This document shows, one piece after another, positions 16,317-24,642 of a stretch of DNA of 37,279 nt. The position numbers were made by a program, and so were the translations under genes. Every line of letters starts with the position of its first letter. Position 1 is the stretch's first letter. Origin of the DNA: Chitinophagaceae bacterium. GTDB taxonomy: Bacteria; Bacteroidota; Bacteroidia; Chitinophagales; Chitinophagaceae. Under the pieces are notes generated by a model that was given only the letters and a program-made list of their open reading frames with translations, was not told the origin of the DNA and did no database searches. The stretch is taken from assembly GCA_025449935.1 (NCBI GenBank), contig JANWIJ010000077.1, forward strand, positions 1 through 37,279. Reading direction: 5' to 3'.

Positions 16317-17066
16317 TTAATTCATTCTTTTCTTCAGCGAAGTAACTTGTTCCTGCAGATCGCTCACAATATTGGTAAGCTGGCCCATGTCCCAGCGTTG
16401 CAGATGATTCGTTCTCGCAATGACCACCTGGGCCTGCCACATTTCCAAAATTTCATCTGCATTAACGGTATAAGGATGAAAAGAAGGGTTATCACTGATC
16501 AAGGTAACCTTATTCTTTTGCCGGCCATTCTTCTGTACCCTTTTATATACAATCCCTTCATTCCTGGATATGACAATACAGGCTACGTTATTCTTAATAT
16601 CCTCCATGCTCTCCACCTTCTCCCCTACAATAACAGAACCACTTGGCGTGGGCAACATAGAATCACCAATAATTTCAAACGCCCTGTAATTTCCGCCGGC
16701 CAGCATGGGCAATGTGAAGGTATTCAACTCATCAATAAATTCGGGGTCAGCATACCCGGCGAGGTATCCGGCAGCCGCCTTCACCGGTACAAACGGGATA
16801 TCAGGTCTTCCCCCTGCTAACTTCATCGCCCTGCGTTTCGCGAGGTAATTGCTTTTATTATCACTTAAATCTTTACGGAGTATTTCATCGAGGGTGAGTT
16901 TAAAAATATCACAAACCACTTCGAGTACATCAATTCTTGGTTCTGCCCTCTCTTCTTCATAGGCACCCAAAAGCGAACGCTTGATCCTTAATTTCTGGGC
17001 AAATTCCTCCTGGGTCCAGCCCCGCAGTTTACGGAGATATTTCAGATTTTGATTGGATATAGCCAT
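16317..17066 (-). CDS. LexA/CI-like repressor: XRE-type helix-turn-helix plus S24 peptidase domain
   Basis: A 249-residue protein from the ATG at 17066; a TTG at 17090 would add eight residues that look like leader sequence. Residues 5-62 are an XRE-type HTH (LRKLRGWTQEEFAQKLRIKRSLLGAYEE). Residues 88-220 are an S24 domain with catalytic Ser136 in IGDSMLPT and Lys175 in GIVYKRVQ. The segment PVKAAAG (94-100) sits 36 residues before the serine and resembles the Ala-Gly self-cleavage site of LexA. Such proteins repress their targets until RecA or another signal prompts autocleavage. The C-terminal 30 residues (LQEQVTSLKKRMN) form a coiled coil. The gene lies upstream of, and in the same direction as, the DUF5916 gene. 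Targets are unknown. Confidence 0.88.
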   Translation of the reverse strand: MAISNQNLKYLRKLRGWTQEEFAQKLRIKRSLLGAYEEERAEPRIDVLEVVCDIFKLTLDEILRKDLSDNKSNYLAKRRAMKLAGGRPDIPFVPVKAAAGYLAGYADPEFIDELNTFTLPMLAGGNYRAFEIIGDSMLPTPSGSVIVGEKVESMEDIKNNVACIVISRNEGIVYKRVQKNGRQKNKVTLISDNPSFHPYTVNADEILEMWQAQVVIARTNHLQRWDMGQLTNIVSDLQEQVTSLKKRMN

Positions 17067-17112
17067 ACAACCTAATTTATTTAGCTGCAAAATACTAATT
17101 AATTTAGATTTT

Positions 17113-17120
17113 CAAAAATA
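17113..17120 (-). promoter_or_regulatory. -7 box (TATTTTTG) for the LexA-like repressor gene
   Basis: Perfect TAnnTTTG on the minus strand, 46 nt before the chosen ATG. The gap to surE is AT-rich, so chance matches are possible. Confidence 0.4.
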
Positions 17121-17179
17121 CTTTATTTTGACCCCTCCCGTTTGGTTGTAAGATAAAAAACAGGGATTTTTGCTGCAGT

Positions 17180-18016
17180 ATGACAAAGAAAGCCAGCCCA
17201 ACTCCTAAGAAAAATTCTCCCGCTCTCAAAAAATCAGGCACCCGTTCAAGAAAAGAAAAACCTGTTATCCTGATTACCAACGATGATGGTGTTACTGCCC
17301 CCGGCATCCAGAACCTGGTTGAAGCGGTAAGAGATCTCGGTAAAATCGTTGTGGTAGCCCCGGACAAACCGCAATCAGGTATGGGACATGCAATTACTAT
17401 TGGCCAGCCCTTAAGATTGCACAAGATCCATTCCATAGATAATGTGGAAACCTGGTCCTGCACGGGAACCCCGGTGGACTGTGTAAAGCTCGCCGTAGAT
17501 AAGGTGTTGCACCGTAAACCCGATATATGCCTGAGTGGCATTAACCATGGTGCAAATCACAGTATCAATGTAATTTATTCGGGTACGATGTCAGCTGCTG
17601 TGGAAGCTGCGATCGAGAGCATTCCTTCCGTTGGTTTTTCCCTGCTGGATTACAGTATAGACGCGGATTTTACCGGGGCCCGCAAATATGTACGCATTAT
17701 TGTTGAAAAAATGCTGGCGAGTACATTAAGCAAACACACCGTCCTGAATGTAAATATTCCCTCGGTGCCGGTGGAATTACTGAAAGGTTTTAAGATCTGC
17801 CGCCAGGCTTACGCCAAATATGTAGAAGATTTCATTGAACGTGATGACCCGCATGGACGCCATTACTACTGGCTCACCGGTGAATTCGTCAATTTTGATA
17901 AGGGCAAGGATACGGATGTATGGGCCCTGGCTAACAATTATGTCAGCATTGTGCCGGTTCAATTTGACCTCACGAATTATGCCTTGAAAACCCAACTGGA
18001 AAAAACCTGGAAATGA
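17180..18016 (+). CDS. surE: 5'/3'-nucleotidase SurE
   Basis: A 278-residue metal-dependent nucleoside monophosphatase linked to stationary-phase survival. The active-site motif ITNDDGVTAPG is at 32-42, with D35 and D36 as metal ligands; a serine-rich loop (SGMGHAITI), GTPVDC and GINHGANHSINVIYSGTMSAAVEA complete the SurE pattern. The first 27 residues (MTKKASPTPKKNSPALKKSG...) are an unusual Lys/Pro/Ser-rich tail before the conserved strand; no better downstream start is visible, so the tail is probably real. The stop overlaps the start of the small membrane protein by 4 bp, followed by lpxB 26 bp later, as a three-gene unit. Confidence 0.95.
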   Translation: MTKKASPTPKKNSPALKKSGTRSRKEKPVILITNDDGVTAPGIQNLVEAVRDLGKIVVVAPDKPQSGMGHAITIGQPLRLHKIHSIDNVETWSCTGTPVDCVKLAVDKVLHRKPDICLSGINHGANHSINVIYSGTMSAAVEAAIESIPSVGFSLLDYSIDADFTGARKYVRIIVEKMLASTLSKHTVLNVNIPSVPVELLKGFKICRQAYAKYVEDFIERDDPHGRHYYWLTGEFVNFDKGKDTDVWALANNYVSIVPVQFDLTNYALKTQLEKTWK

Positions 18017-18318
18017 TATTTAAAAAAGATAATCTCCGGCTGGGATTGATATTAGGCCTGATCGGACCCCTTCTCGGTCTTGTCATAGTCTATTACATTA
18101 AATTCCCTTCCTATAAATTCAAAGATTTCCTGGATTATTTCATGCATGACAACCGGATGATCACCTCTATTGGCTCGCTAAGTCTTTTGGCCAATGTTAT
18201 TCTGTTTACCGTCTATGTGAATACACAGAGAGACAATACTGCAAAAGGCATTTTTGTAATAACCCTCTTTTACGGAATTGGTATCCTGCTATTAAAACTT
18301 TTTAATCCGGCTCATTAA
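18013..18318 (+). CDS. Small membrane protein between surE and lpxB, unknown function
   Basis: A 101-residue protein with three probable membrane helices: about 10-29 (LGLILGLIGPLLGLVIVYY), 51-69 (SIGSLSLLANVILFTVYV) and 78-96 (GIFVITLFYGIGILLLKLF). Short charged loops separate them. Its ATG overlaps the surE stop (ATGA), which indicates translational coupling, and lpxB begins 26 bp later. I recognise it as a conserved Bacteroidota hypothetical that often stays between surE and lpxB, but no activity is known. Partner choice suggests a role near the inner membrane, perhaps in lipid A synthesis; that is inference from position only. Confidence 0.8.
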   Translation: MIFKKDNLRLGLILGLIGPLLGLVIVYYIKFPSYKFKDFLDYFMHDNRMITSIGSLSLLANVILFTVYVNTQRDNTAKGIFVITLFYGIGILLLKLFNPAH

Positions 18319-18344
18319 TTATTAACCCGGCAACACCGAAGGGA

Positions 18345-19460
18345 ATGAAATATTATATTATAGCCGGAGAAGCTTCGGGCGACCTGCACGGAAGCAACCT
18401 GATCAGGGAACTGCAAAAATTTGATACAGCTGCAACGATCCGTTGCTGGGGCGGCGACAAAATGGAGGCTGCGGGAGCCGTACTGGTAAAACATTACCGG
18501 GAGCTTGCTTTCATGGGTTTTGCCGAAGTATTGATGAACCTCCGCACCATTTTCAGGAACCTGAGGTTTTGTAAAGAAGATGTTCTCCGGCACCAACCCG
18601 ATGCCCTGGTACTCATTGACTATCCCGGTTTTAATCTGCGTATTGCCAAATGGGCCAGGCAGCAAAACATCAAAGTCATTTATTATATCTCGCCCCAGGT
18701 ATGGGCATGGAAAGAAAGCCGGGTAAAAATGATGAAAGAATGCATTGACAAAATGCTTGTCATTCTGCCTTTTGAGAAAGACTATTACCGGAAGAACTGG
18801 AATTGGGAAGTCGAATATGTGGGACATCCGCTGGTGGAGGAAATAGAACGATTCAAAGCCCAGGGATCAAAAATACAGTTCCCGGGCAGGGACATTATTG
18901 CCCTTCTGCCCGGAAGCCGTAAGCAGGAAATTTTAAAAAAACTCCCGGTAATGCTTGCAGTAACCCAATCATTCCCGGAACAACAGTTTATTGTTGCCAA
19001 AGCCCCCGGAATAGATGATAGTTTTTATGATGGTCTTTTGAAAGTATACGCTAATGTTTCCTATGTCGCCAATAAAACTTACTCCCTGTTGTTACAGGCC
19101 CGTGCCGCATTGGTCACATCGGGAACGGCTACCCTCGAAACAGCCTTATTTGGCGTACCGCAGGTAGTTTGTTATAAAGCTTCCTCCATTTCCTACGAAA
19201 TCGGCAAAAGGCTGATAAAAGTTAAATTCATATCCCTGGTCAACCTGATAATGAATAAGGCAGTGGTAACAGAACTGATACAGCATGAGATGACGGCGGA
19301 AAACCTTCGCCGCGAATTACAGGATTTACTTTCCAATGAAAATCAACGGGAGCAGGTAATAAACGATTATGGTATCCTGAAAAGAATCTTACACGAAGAA
19401 GAAAACGCGTCAGTAAAAGCAGCGAAATCGATTACAGCTTTCCTCAGGCCAGGAGTTTGA
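18345..19460 (+). CDS. lpxB: Lipid-A-disaccharide synthase
   Basis: A 371-residue GT19 glycosyltransferase that joins UDP-diacylglucosamine and lipid X into the lipid A disaccharide at the inner membrane. Conserved marks are the N-terminal YIIAGEASGDLHGSNLI, the PDALVLIDYPGFNLRIA segment, YYISPQVWAWKESRV, the nucleotide-binding LLPGSRKQEI and the C-terminal TSGTATLETALFGVPQVVCY. Length is usual. It confirms a Gram-negative envelope, which matters for reading the Dlt-like genes further on. Its last 17 bp overlap the 3' end of the minus-strand DUF6728-like gene. Confidence 0.96.
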   Translation: MKYYIIAGEASGDLHGSNLIRELQKFDTAATIRCWGGDKMEAAGAVLVKHYRELAFMGFAEVLMNLRTIFRNLRFCKEDVLRHQPDALVLIDYPGFNLRIAKWARQQNIKVIYYISPQVWAWKESRVKMMKECIDKMLVILPFEKDYYRKNWNWEVEYVGHPLVEEIERFKAQGSKIQFPGRDIIALLPGSRKQEILKKLPVMLAVTQSFPEQQFIVAKAPGIDDSFYDGLLKVYANVSYVANKTYSLLLQARAALVTSGTATLETALFGVPQVVCYKASSISYEIGKRLIKVKFISLVNLIMNKAVVTELIQHEMTAENLRRELQDLLSNENQREQVINDYGILKRILHEEENASVKAAKSITAFLRPGV

Positions 19461-19605
19461 TGGCGAGGATCACCAGGCAAAGGATAAAAATGAAAAGGCT
19501 GATGCGGTTAATCCCATGCATATAGCCGATCCACTTGTCCTTCGGTCTCCCCGGATCTTTTTTCCTGAGGTAAAGGTATTCCGCTATTTGCTTCAGCACA
19601 CCCAT
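19444..19605 (-). CDS. DUF6728-like small membrane protein (53 residues)
   Basis: A 53-residue frame starts at the ATG at 19605 and ends at TGA 19446-19444. The N-terminal half is hydrophilic (MGVLKQIAEYLYLRKKDPG, then RPKDKWIGYMHGINRIS), and the C-terminal half is one membrane helix (about 36-52, LFIFILCLVILAIKLL). I recognise the pattern EYLYLRKKDP...YMHGINRIS from the DUF6728 mini-proteins of Bacteroidota; this is from memory and not searched. The last 17 bp overlap lpxB in antisense. The function is unknown. No strong promoter box is seen before it. Confidence 0.75.
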   Translation of the reverse strand: MGVLKQIAEYLYLRKKDPGRPKDKWIGYMHGINRISLFIFILCLVILAIKLLA

Positions 19606-19697
19606 GTTCGGTAATTTGAATATAAAGTTATAAAGAATTGGCGGAGGAGTTAAAGTTTATAGACTTTTCATGATTACAGCACCCTGTTGTATTAAAC

Positions 19698-19724
19698 AAA
19701 AAAAGCAACCATTAGAGGTTGCTT
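19698..19724 (-). terminator. Rho-independent terminator of the glycan locus
   Basis: On the minus strand, AAGCAACC - 6-nt loop - GGTTGCTT is a perfect 8-bp stem running straight into a T-run. It lies about 67 bp after the VanZ-like stop and so closes the minus-strand series. The rest of the 19461-19790 gap holds only the DUF6728-like gene. Confidence 0.85.
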
Positions 19725-19790
19725 GGGAAACACAGGATTAATATGATCAGGCGTTATTAGCGGTTAAAAAACAATAAACAGCATTTCGGT

Positions 19791-20231
19791 TTATTTTATC
19801 CGTTCCCTGGATTGCTCCTTCCAGGATTCCAGTGCATATTTGGCCAGGAAGCCGAGCGCGATACCCAGAAAATTGCTGGCAATATCGAGCGGAGTAAAAC
19901 TCCTCCCGGGTATAAACAACTGGGCAAGTTCAAAAAGCAGGGTGATGGAGAAAAGCGAAAAGAAAAAAGATAAGGTAGGCTTTTCGGAAGGCAGTAACCA
20001 GAAGAGGATTAATGTTACTACGAAATAAAAGCCCAAATGGAGCAACTGGTCAAGCCACCAGGTATAGTCCATTCCCATGTATGTTTCGAGGTGCGGGTCA
20101 GGCAGGGTCCTGAGTATACCTGTAACCAGCAATGCAATTACCAGCCGCCATCTTGCACGGGCCTTTAATTTAGCCTCATCCACCACTAACCCGGTCTTCT
20201 TATCTATTAATATTTTCCTCACTACATGCAT
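19791..20231 (-). CDS. VanZ-like membrane protein
   Basis: A 146-residue protein with four probable membrane helices (about 31-45, 64-81, 87-106 and 112-136), after a short hydrophilic N-terminus. The order and the residues around the helices (GMDYTWWLDQLLHLGFYFVVTLILFW, LFELAQLFIPGRSFTPLDIASNFLGIALG) match the VanZ-like family: an H/E-containing helix, the phrase F-E-L-A-Q and the D-x-x-x-N motif. VanZ gives low-level teicoplanin resistance in enterococci, but most homologues have no known function. It ends the glycan locus and is followed by a strong terminator. A role with the surface polysaccharide is only suggested by position. Confidence 0.85.
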   Translation of the reverse strand: MHVVRKILIDKKTGLVVDEAKLKARARWRLVIALLVTGILRTLPDPHLETYMGMDYTWWLDQLLHLGFYFVVTLILFWLLPSEKPTLSFFFSLFSITLLFELAQLFIPGRSFTPLDIASNFLGIALGFLAKYALESWKEQSRERIK

Positions 20232-20263
20232 ATAGCAATCAACTGGTACGGATAATCTATTTT

Positions 20264-21280
20264 TTAGAACGCAGGGATGAAATTACCAAATTCTTCCACG
20301 ACAAGAGATAGTGATACAAAATATTGCTTGATGGCCTGGATAAAAGTGCCTGAAATGGTACGATCCTCGCCTGACATCGTTTTAAATTTTTTGGCCAGCT
20401 GTGCTTCATTTTTCATCGTTGAAACAGCTCTTGATTTTTTGTCACAAAGAATCTTAAATCCATGATCATGCAGATATTTGATGTGCGTTGAATAGGGCTC
20501 CCGGTTTATGAGGTAGTTTTTCCGGCCCTTTACCAGGCGCCACTCCATATCCGAATAGGACCAATGACCATCCCAGCTATCTGAGGAACCCATGGATTTC
20601 AAATCAATACTATGAGAGATAAGGCCTTCTTTTTTCAGCCACTCATTCATCGCCTGATACGTGACTTCGAGATCATCTATATGCTGGAGCACTGCCTGTG
20701 AAATGATCATATCAACGGATTCACGCTCAATCACCCTGACATCATTCCAGGGAACCCGGTAATATAGCATCCTTTCCTTGCCGGAATCGTCCGGCACATC
20801 CATGGCCTTTATTGAGTTCCTTATTTTTTGCAGGCGATTCTCATCAAGTATTATTTTTAAATATTCTTCCGTAAAAATTTGTTTCGGGAAGTCATAGTTT
20901 GTCAGCGCCGGCCGGATATTGGGAAATTCAGCCTCGAGGGGGATAGGTGTCCTGTTCTTAAAGAGCGTAACCAGCTCATCAAATATTTTTAGATTACAGG
21001 CCACGTTTGAGTACCTGACGATATCCAGGGCATAGTATTTTTCAGCCCCGGAGATCAGGGCCGCGAGCCCGATACCGAGCGAATCGCCGGGGCCCAGTTC
21101 CGCAATTTTAACAGGTAAAGAATTGATTCCATTTTCATGCGCCATCATTAAATGGCGTAGCCAGACAGAATAACAATACCTGGCATTGTTTGTCCCGCCG
21201 GTTTTCCGGTGAAAATTGTAGATGTACTCGATGCCGGGGATACTCTTTACGATCCCCTTAAGTAAATACTTGAACTTCAT
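20264..21280 (-). CDS. SAM-dependent methyltransferase, glycan-locus type
   Basis: A 338-residue protein. The SAM-binding motif IAELGPGDSLGIGLAAL is at about 62-78, followed by YYALDIVRYS (the acidic residue for the ribose of SAM) and, further on, a post-motif region VDMIISQAVLQHIDDL, typical of class I methyltransferases that act on small molecules or sugars. The N-terminal 55 residues and the C-terminal 100 are extra and may bind the acceptor. It is the last gene of the Dlt-like cassette (77 bp after the SGNH gene), so O- or N-methylation of the glycan or its substituent is plausible. The acceptor cannot be told from sequence. Confidence 0.82.
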   Translation of the reverse strand: MKFKYLLKGIVKSIPGIEYIYNFHRKTGGTNNARYCYSVWLRHLMMAHENGINSLPVKIAELGPGDSLGIGLAALISGAEKYYALDIVRYSNVACNLKIFDELVTLFKNRTPIPLEAEFPNIRPALTNYDFPKQIFTEEYLKIILDENRLQKIRNSIKAMDVPDDSGKERMLYYRVPWNDVRVIERESVDMIISQAVLQHIDDLEVTYQAMNEWLKKEGLISHSIDLKSMGSSDSWDGHWSYSDMEWRLVKGRKNYLINREPYSTHIKYLHDHGFKILCDKKSRAVSTMKNEAQLAKKFKTMSGEDRTISGTFIQAIKQYFVSLSLVVEEFGNFIPAF

Positions 21281-21356
21281 GATAGGTGGTTTAATGCTGA
21301 TCTGTTTTGGTTCCTAAAAAACCGTTTAACATCTTTACCTGTCTTAAAGCAGGCTG

Positions 21357-22280
21357 TTAATCCGGGCTATTATTCAAACCGGCTTTTATTTTGCCGGCTA
21401 TAATATTTGAAAACAGGATAGCCCCTTTATGATTCAGGTGTACACCATCATAAAACAGGTTTCCTCTTTGCAGGAAGAATGTATCACGGGAGAAATCAAA
21501 AAAGGGAATCTTCTCCCTGGCACAAATCTCGCTGCAAATTTCGTTTTCCTGGTAACGGGCCAGTTTTTGATAGAGCGGGGAATAAACAACATAGACTTTA
21601 GCACCGGATGCTTTGGCACTGGTAACAAAATCCTTAAATGCATTCACCTTATTTGAATCTACCTCATACGAGGCTGTCGATGTATAGACCTTCAATTCGG
21701 GGGCATGTGTTGCTTCTAAAGGAACATACCCCTTGTTATCAGCATTCCTTGTTTTATTAATATCAAGATTACCCATAGCAATTGTCAGAATCTGTGAATT
21801 GAAAGGGTAGGTTTCTGAACCTAATTTAAGCTTTTCATACGGACTTCTTAACTCAATTATGGGTCTTATTTCCTTATGTGTTCTGTAATAAGGCATTAGG
21901 GAGGACATTTGGTCGTATTCCAGGGGTCCTTTCCAGAATTCCCCCTTATAATCCAGGATGATTATTTTAGGGGTATACCGTTTCAGCACTGATTTCAGCA
22001 GGGCCGCCTGGTAAAAGATCCCGTTCCCATCCCTGCCGGTATTGTAAAAGGTCATTTTTAATGAATCCCCAAAAATCTCCGGGACATAATGGTGATTCGC
22101 TCTTGATGCCCCAAAAATGAGTACATCCTCCATGGTTTTCTCCATAGAATAAGTAGTCCGGTAATGAAAACCCGCTATTTCCCTGAAATAAAAATGGCGC
22201 AAGGTTCGGCCGATCGCAAAATCCAGGATAAACAACACCCCGGCAACCAACAAAATATTATAGATCAATTTCTTAATCAT
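21357..22280 (-). CDS. Membrane-anchored SGNH-type protein, DltD-like
   Basis: From the ATG at 22280, 4 nt after the MBOAT stop, the product is 307 residues; a GTG at 22325 would add 15 residues inside the MBOAT gene. An N-terminal membrane helix (about 5-24) anchors it, and the rest faces the periplasm. The SGNH marks are the serine block IFGASRANHH (Ser59) and the late DGVHLNHKG (Asp278, His281). MBOAT-SGNH pairs act together in acylating polymers: DltB-DltD for D-alanine, AlgI with AlgJ/AlgX for alginate. Here the partner gene is immediately upstream. It is the most likely final transferase or hydrolase for the activated substituent. The exact acceptor is unknown. Confidence 0.83.
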   Translation of the reverse strand: MIKKLIYNILLVAGVLFILDFAIGRTLRHFYFREIAGFHYRTTYSMEKTMEDVLIFGASRANHHYVPEIFGDSLKMTFYNTGRDGNGIFYQAALLKSVLKRYTPKIIILDYKGEFWKGPLEYDQMSSLMPYYRTHKEIRPIIELRSPYEKLKLGSETYPFNSQILTIAMGNLDINKTRNADNKGYVPLEATHAPELKVYTSTASYEVDSNKVNAFKDFVTSAKASGAKVYVVYSPLYQKLARYQENEICSEICAREKIPFFDFSRDTFFLQRGNLFYDGVHLNHKGAILFSNIIAGKIKAGLNNSPD

Positions 22281-22284
22281 GCCA

Positions 22285-23721
22285 TCAGAATTGAAAATAA
22301 ATAAACTCACCTCCATCAAAAACACCGATGAGAAAAATGAGCAGGATCACGGCACTATACGATAATATGCGAACTGGTTTATGCTTATTCTCGAATAACA
22401 GGAACCGCGAAGGCATAAACTCATCGGTAAAATCTTTCAGCATCATCATGCCAATGCCAAACAAACCAAAAAGAAGTATAGACGGAACCCCGATAAATAA
22501 AGGCCCGGATGTGGAAAGGATCCTTGCGTATACTAAAAAGGCATCCTGAAGATTGTCAGCGCGGGCAAAAACCTGGGATGCGGCGAACAGCGTAAAAGTT
22601 ACCAGGCATCCGACGGCAATATACCAGCCTCTTTTCTTCAGGTTAAACCGTTGTGCAAAATTATTTCTTGGTTTAACAGTCAGGGCTTCGATACTCACGA
22701 AAATACCCTGCATAAGACCCCAGATCACAAATGTTAATGACGCTCCATGCCATACCCCGCTAATCAGGAAGGTAATCAGCAAAGCTGTCACAATACCCCG
22801 AACCCTGTACTTCCTGAAAGCAAATGATAAAGGAGTATAGACGTAATCCGTGAGCCACGAGATCAGCGAAATATGCCAGCGACGCCAGAATTCTGCCATG
22901 GAGGTCGCAAAAAAAGGTCTCCTGAAATTATCCATAACATTCATCCCGAGAATTTTGGCCGTTCCGATAGCGATCAGTGAATAACCGCCCAGGTCTGCAT
23001 AAACCTGGAAAGGATATAATGCAGCCGCAAATAATAATGAAGTGCCGTTGTGCTCACCGATATTATGATATACAGCATCCACGTATATACCCACCCGGTC
23101 TGCCACCACCAGCTTCATGAAATATCCCCATAACATTAATTTCATTCCCCCGACAATCATATCGTAATCCGGTCCCTTGCGGGCCCTGAACTGCGGCAAC
23201 ATATTACCCGCCCGCTCGATGGGACCTGATAATATCAGCGGGAAGAAAGAAACAAATAAAGCCACAATGCCTAGGTTCTTTTCTGCAGCTACCTCTTCGT
23301 TATAGACATCAATAGTATACCCGATCGCCATGAAGGTGTAAAACGAAATACCGACCGGGAGCAGGAGTTCTATAGAAGGGAGTGGCCACCTGACATTTAA
23401 GCTTTCGAGCAAACCAAAGATCCCTTCATTAACAACACCAAAATATTTAAAGAAAAAAAGTGGTAGTAAGATCAGGACAATATTTAATACCAGGTACGTT
23501 TTCTTCCTTGATTCATTGGGCGTATTGTCAATCAACCGGGTGAACAGGTAGGTTGATAAGGTCACCCCGGCCAGCAATAAAGCATAAACCGGTTTGATAT
23601 TTATATAAAAAAAATAACTCCCGGCCAGCAGGATAAGCCACCTGTGCTTGGTTGGAAAGAGAAAATACAGGGTAGCCAGCAGGGGGAAAAAAATCAGGAA
23701 ATTGAAAGACGTAAAAACCAT
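22285..23721 (-). CDS. MBOAT family membrane-bound O-acyltransferase (DltB/AlgI-like)
   Basis: A 478-residue multi-spanning protein with about 11 membrane helices. The MBOAT marks are the FWRRWHISLISWLTDYVY motif (His283) and the invariant active-site His325 in SGVWHGASLTF; the N-terminal FNFLIFFPLLATLYFLFP and PIERAGNMLPQF are typical of the AlgI/DltB group. These proteins pass an acyl group from a cytoplasmic donor across the membrane to an extracellular polymer. With the adjacent ACP as donor and the SGNH partner 4 nt downstream, a DltB-like job is likely. It starts 6 bp after the ACP stop. Acetylation, as in alginate, is the alternative. Confidence 0.92.
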   Translation of the reverse strand: MVFTSFNFLIFFPLLATLYFLFPTKHRWLILLAGSYFFYINIKPVYALLLAGVTLSTYLFTRLIDNTPNESRKKTYLVLNIVLILLPLFFFKYFGVVNEGIFGLLESLNVRWPLPSIELLLPVGISFYTFMAIGYTIDVYNEEVAAEKNLGIVALFVSFFPLILSGPIERAGNMLPQFRARKGPDYDMIVGGMKLMLWGYFMKLVVADRVGIYVDAVYHNIGEHNGTSLLFAAALYPFQVYADLGGYSLIAIGTAKILGMNVMDNFRRPFFATSMAEFWRRWHISLISWLTDYVYTPLSFAFRKYRVRGIVTALLITFLISGVWHGASLTFVIWGLMQGIFVSIEALTVKPRNNFAQRFNLKKRGWYIAVGCLVTFTLFAASQVFARADNLQDAFLVYARILSTSGPLFIGVPSILLFGLFGIGMMMLKDFTDEFMPSRFLLFENKHKPVRILSYSAVILLIFLIGVFDGGEFIYFQF

Positions 23722-23727
23722 GTTATC

Positions 23728-23967
23728 CTATAGTTTTGAACTGATAATATCTATCATATCCCCTACATTACGCATCTTGTTAAGGTCTTTTAATTTGAAC
23801 TTAATAGCAAAACCGGTTTCGACCTCTGCAATCAGGAGCATATGCGATAAAGAATCCCAGTTTGCCACATCATTGGCCGTTAAACCGTCAGTGATAATTA
23901 TGGAATCATCATTAAATACTTTTTTAAAAATGGGCGTCAGTTTGGTTACAATGTCTGTTCTTTCCAT
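23728..23967 (-). CDS. Acyl/peptidyl carrier protein (DltC-like)
   Basis: A 79-residue single-domain carrier protein. The phosphopantetheine attachment serine is Ser39 in the motif NWDSLSHML (DSL core), which sits at the start of the second helix. Helix pattern and length are those of small ACPs and of DltC. Its place between the GNAT and MBOAT genes (6 bp each side) suggests it carries the aminoacyl thioester made by the adenylating enzyme and passes it to the MBOAT protein. A phosphopantetheinyl transferase is needed and is not in this window. Confidence 0.9.
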   Translation of the reverse strand: MERTDIVTKLTPIFKKVFNDDSIIITDGLTANDVANWDSLSHMLLIAEVETGFAIKFKLKDLNKMRNVGDMIDIISSKL

Positions 23968-23973
23968 GCTATT

Positions 23974-24639
23974 TTATTTAATCAGTAGTTCTTTTTTCAT
24001 TAATATCTTCCTGCCGGAAGGTAAATAGTCCGTAATGTTTTTGCTGGCGGATTTTTTGCTTAATATGGTTTTAAACCCGGCTTTTTCATACGCCCGGACG
24101 GCCGGGATATTATCCCCAAACACCTGCACATACATCTCCGCAATTTCCGGCTGCAATTCCCGGGACCGGCGAACTTTTTCATTGATCAATAAGCTGACAA
24201 GATTCTGTCCCCGGAAGCGGGCGTCTACATAAACAAGTCCGAGTTGCAATGTATCAGATTTATATTCAATATGCAAGTCCTGCAGGATAGGATTTACCTG
24301 CAGGGCCCGCTGAATATTTTCCTTCGGAAGCGTATAACTCAGCAGGTTTCCTTTTAGAACGGTGGAAGGAACTCCTTCCTGGCCTTCTATCCAGGCAGCA
24401 ATGGCCGCCGCAACCTGGCCGTTTTTTTCGGCAATCAAAAAACTGGAAATGGACAATTCACAGCCATCAATCTCTTCCAGCAGCATATCGGCAATATACT
24501 TCCTGGATTCTTCTTCCGTCAGCCCAAAAACGGTTGAATACGATAATATATCCGTTCCGCTTTTTTCGGCTTCAATGATCGTATCGACCAAAAAAGGAAC
24601 ATCATCTGTAGTAGCATGTCTGAAAGTAAACCCTTCCAT
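23974..24639 (-). CDS. GNAT family N-acetyltransferase in the Dlt-like cassette
   Basis: A 221-residue soluble protein. The acetyl-CoA site is at about 132-155: LGLVYVDARFRGQNLVSLLIN, with the R-F-R-G-Q-N-L loop of GNAT motif A. The motif B part follows, with VQVFGDNIPAVRAYEKAGFK, the usual ending of GNAT domains. N-terminal residues ATTDDVPFLVDTI are also standard. It lies 3 bp after the adenylating enzyme and 6 bp before the ACP. GNAT enzymes usually acylate amino groups, so an attractive reading is that this one N-acetylates the activated amino acid or an amino sugar of the glycan. Classical dlt operons do not have it. The substrate is inference. Confidence 0.87.
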   Translation of the reverse strand: MEGFTFRHATTDDVPFLVDTIIEAEKSGTDILSYSTVFGLTEEESRKYIADMLLEEIDGCELSISSFLIAEKNGQVAAAIAAWIEGQEGVPSTVLKGNLLSYTLPKENIQRALQVNPILQDLHIEYKSDTLQLGLVYVDARFRGQNLVSLLINEKVRRSRELQPEIAEMYVQVFGDNIPAVRAYEKAGFKTILSKKSASKNITDYLPSGRKILMKKELLIK

Positions 24640-24642
24640 GGA

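Noticed and set aside
17088-17130. CAAAATA ... TATTTTG inverted pair in the repressor-surE gap
   Set aside because: AT-rich region where such pairs arise by chance; the arms are 29 nt apart and do not share sequence with the DUF5916 dyad.
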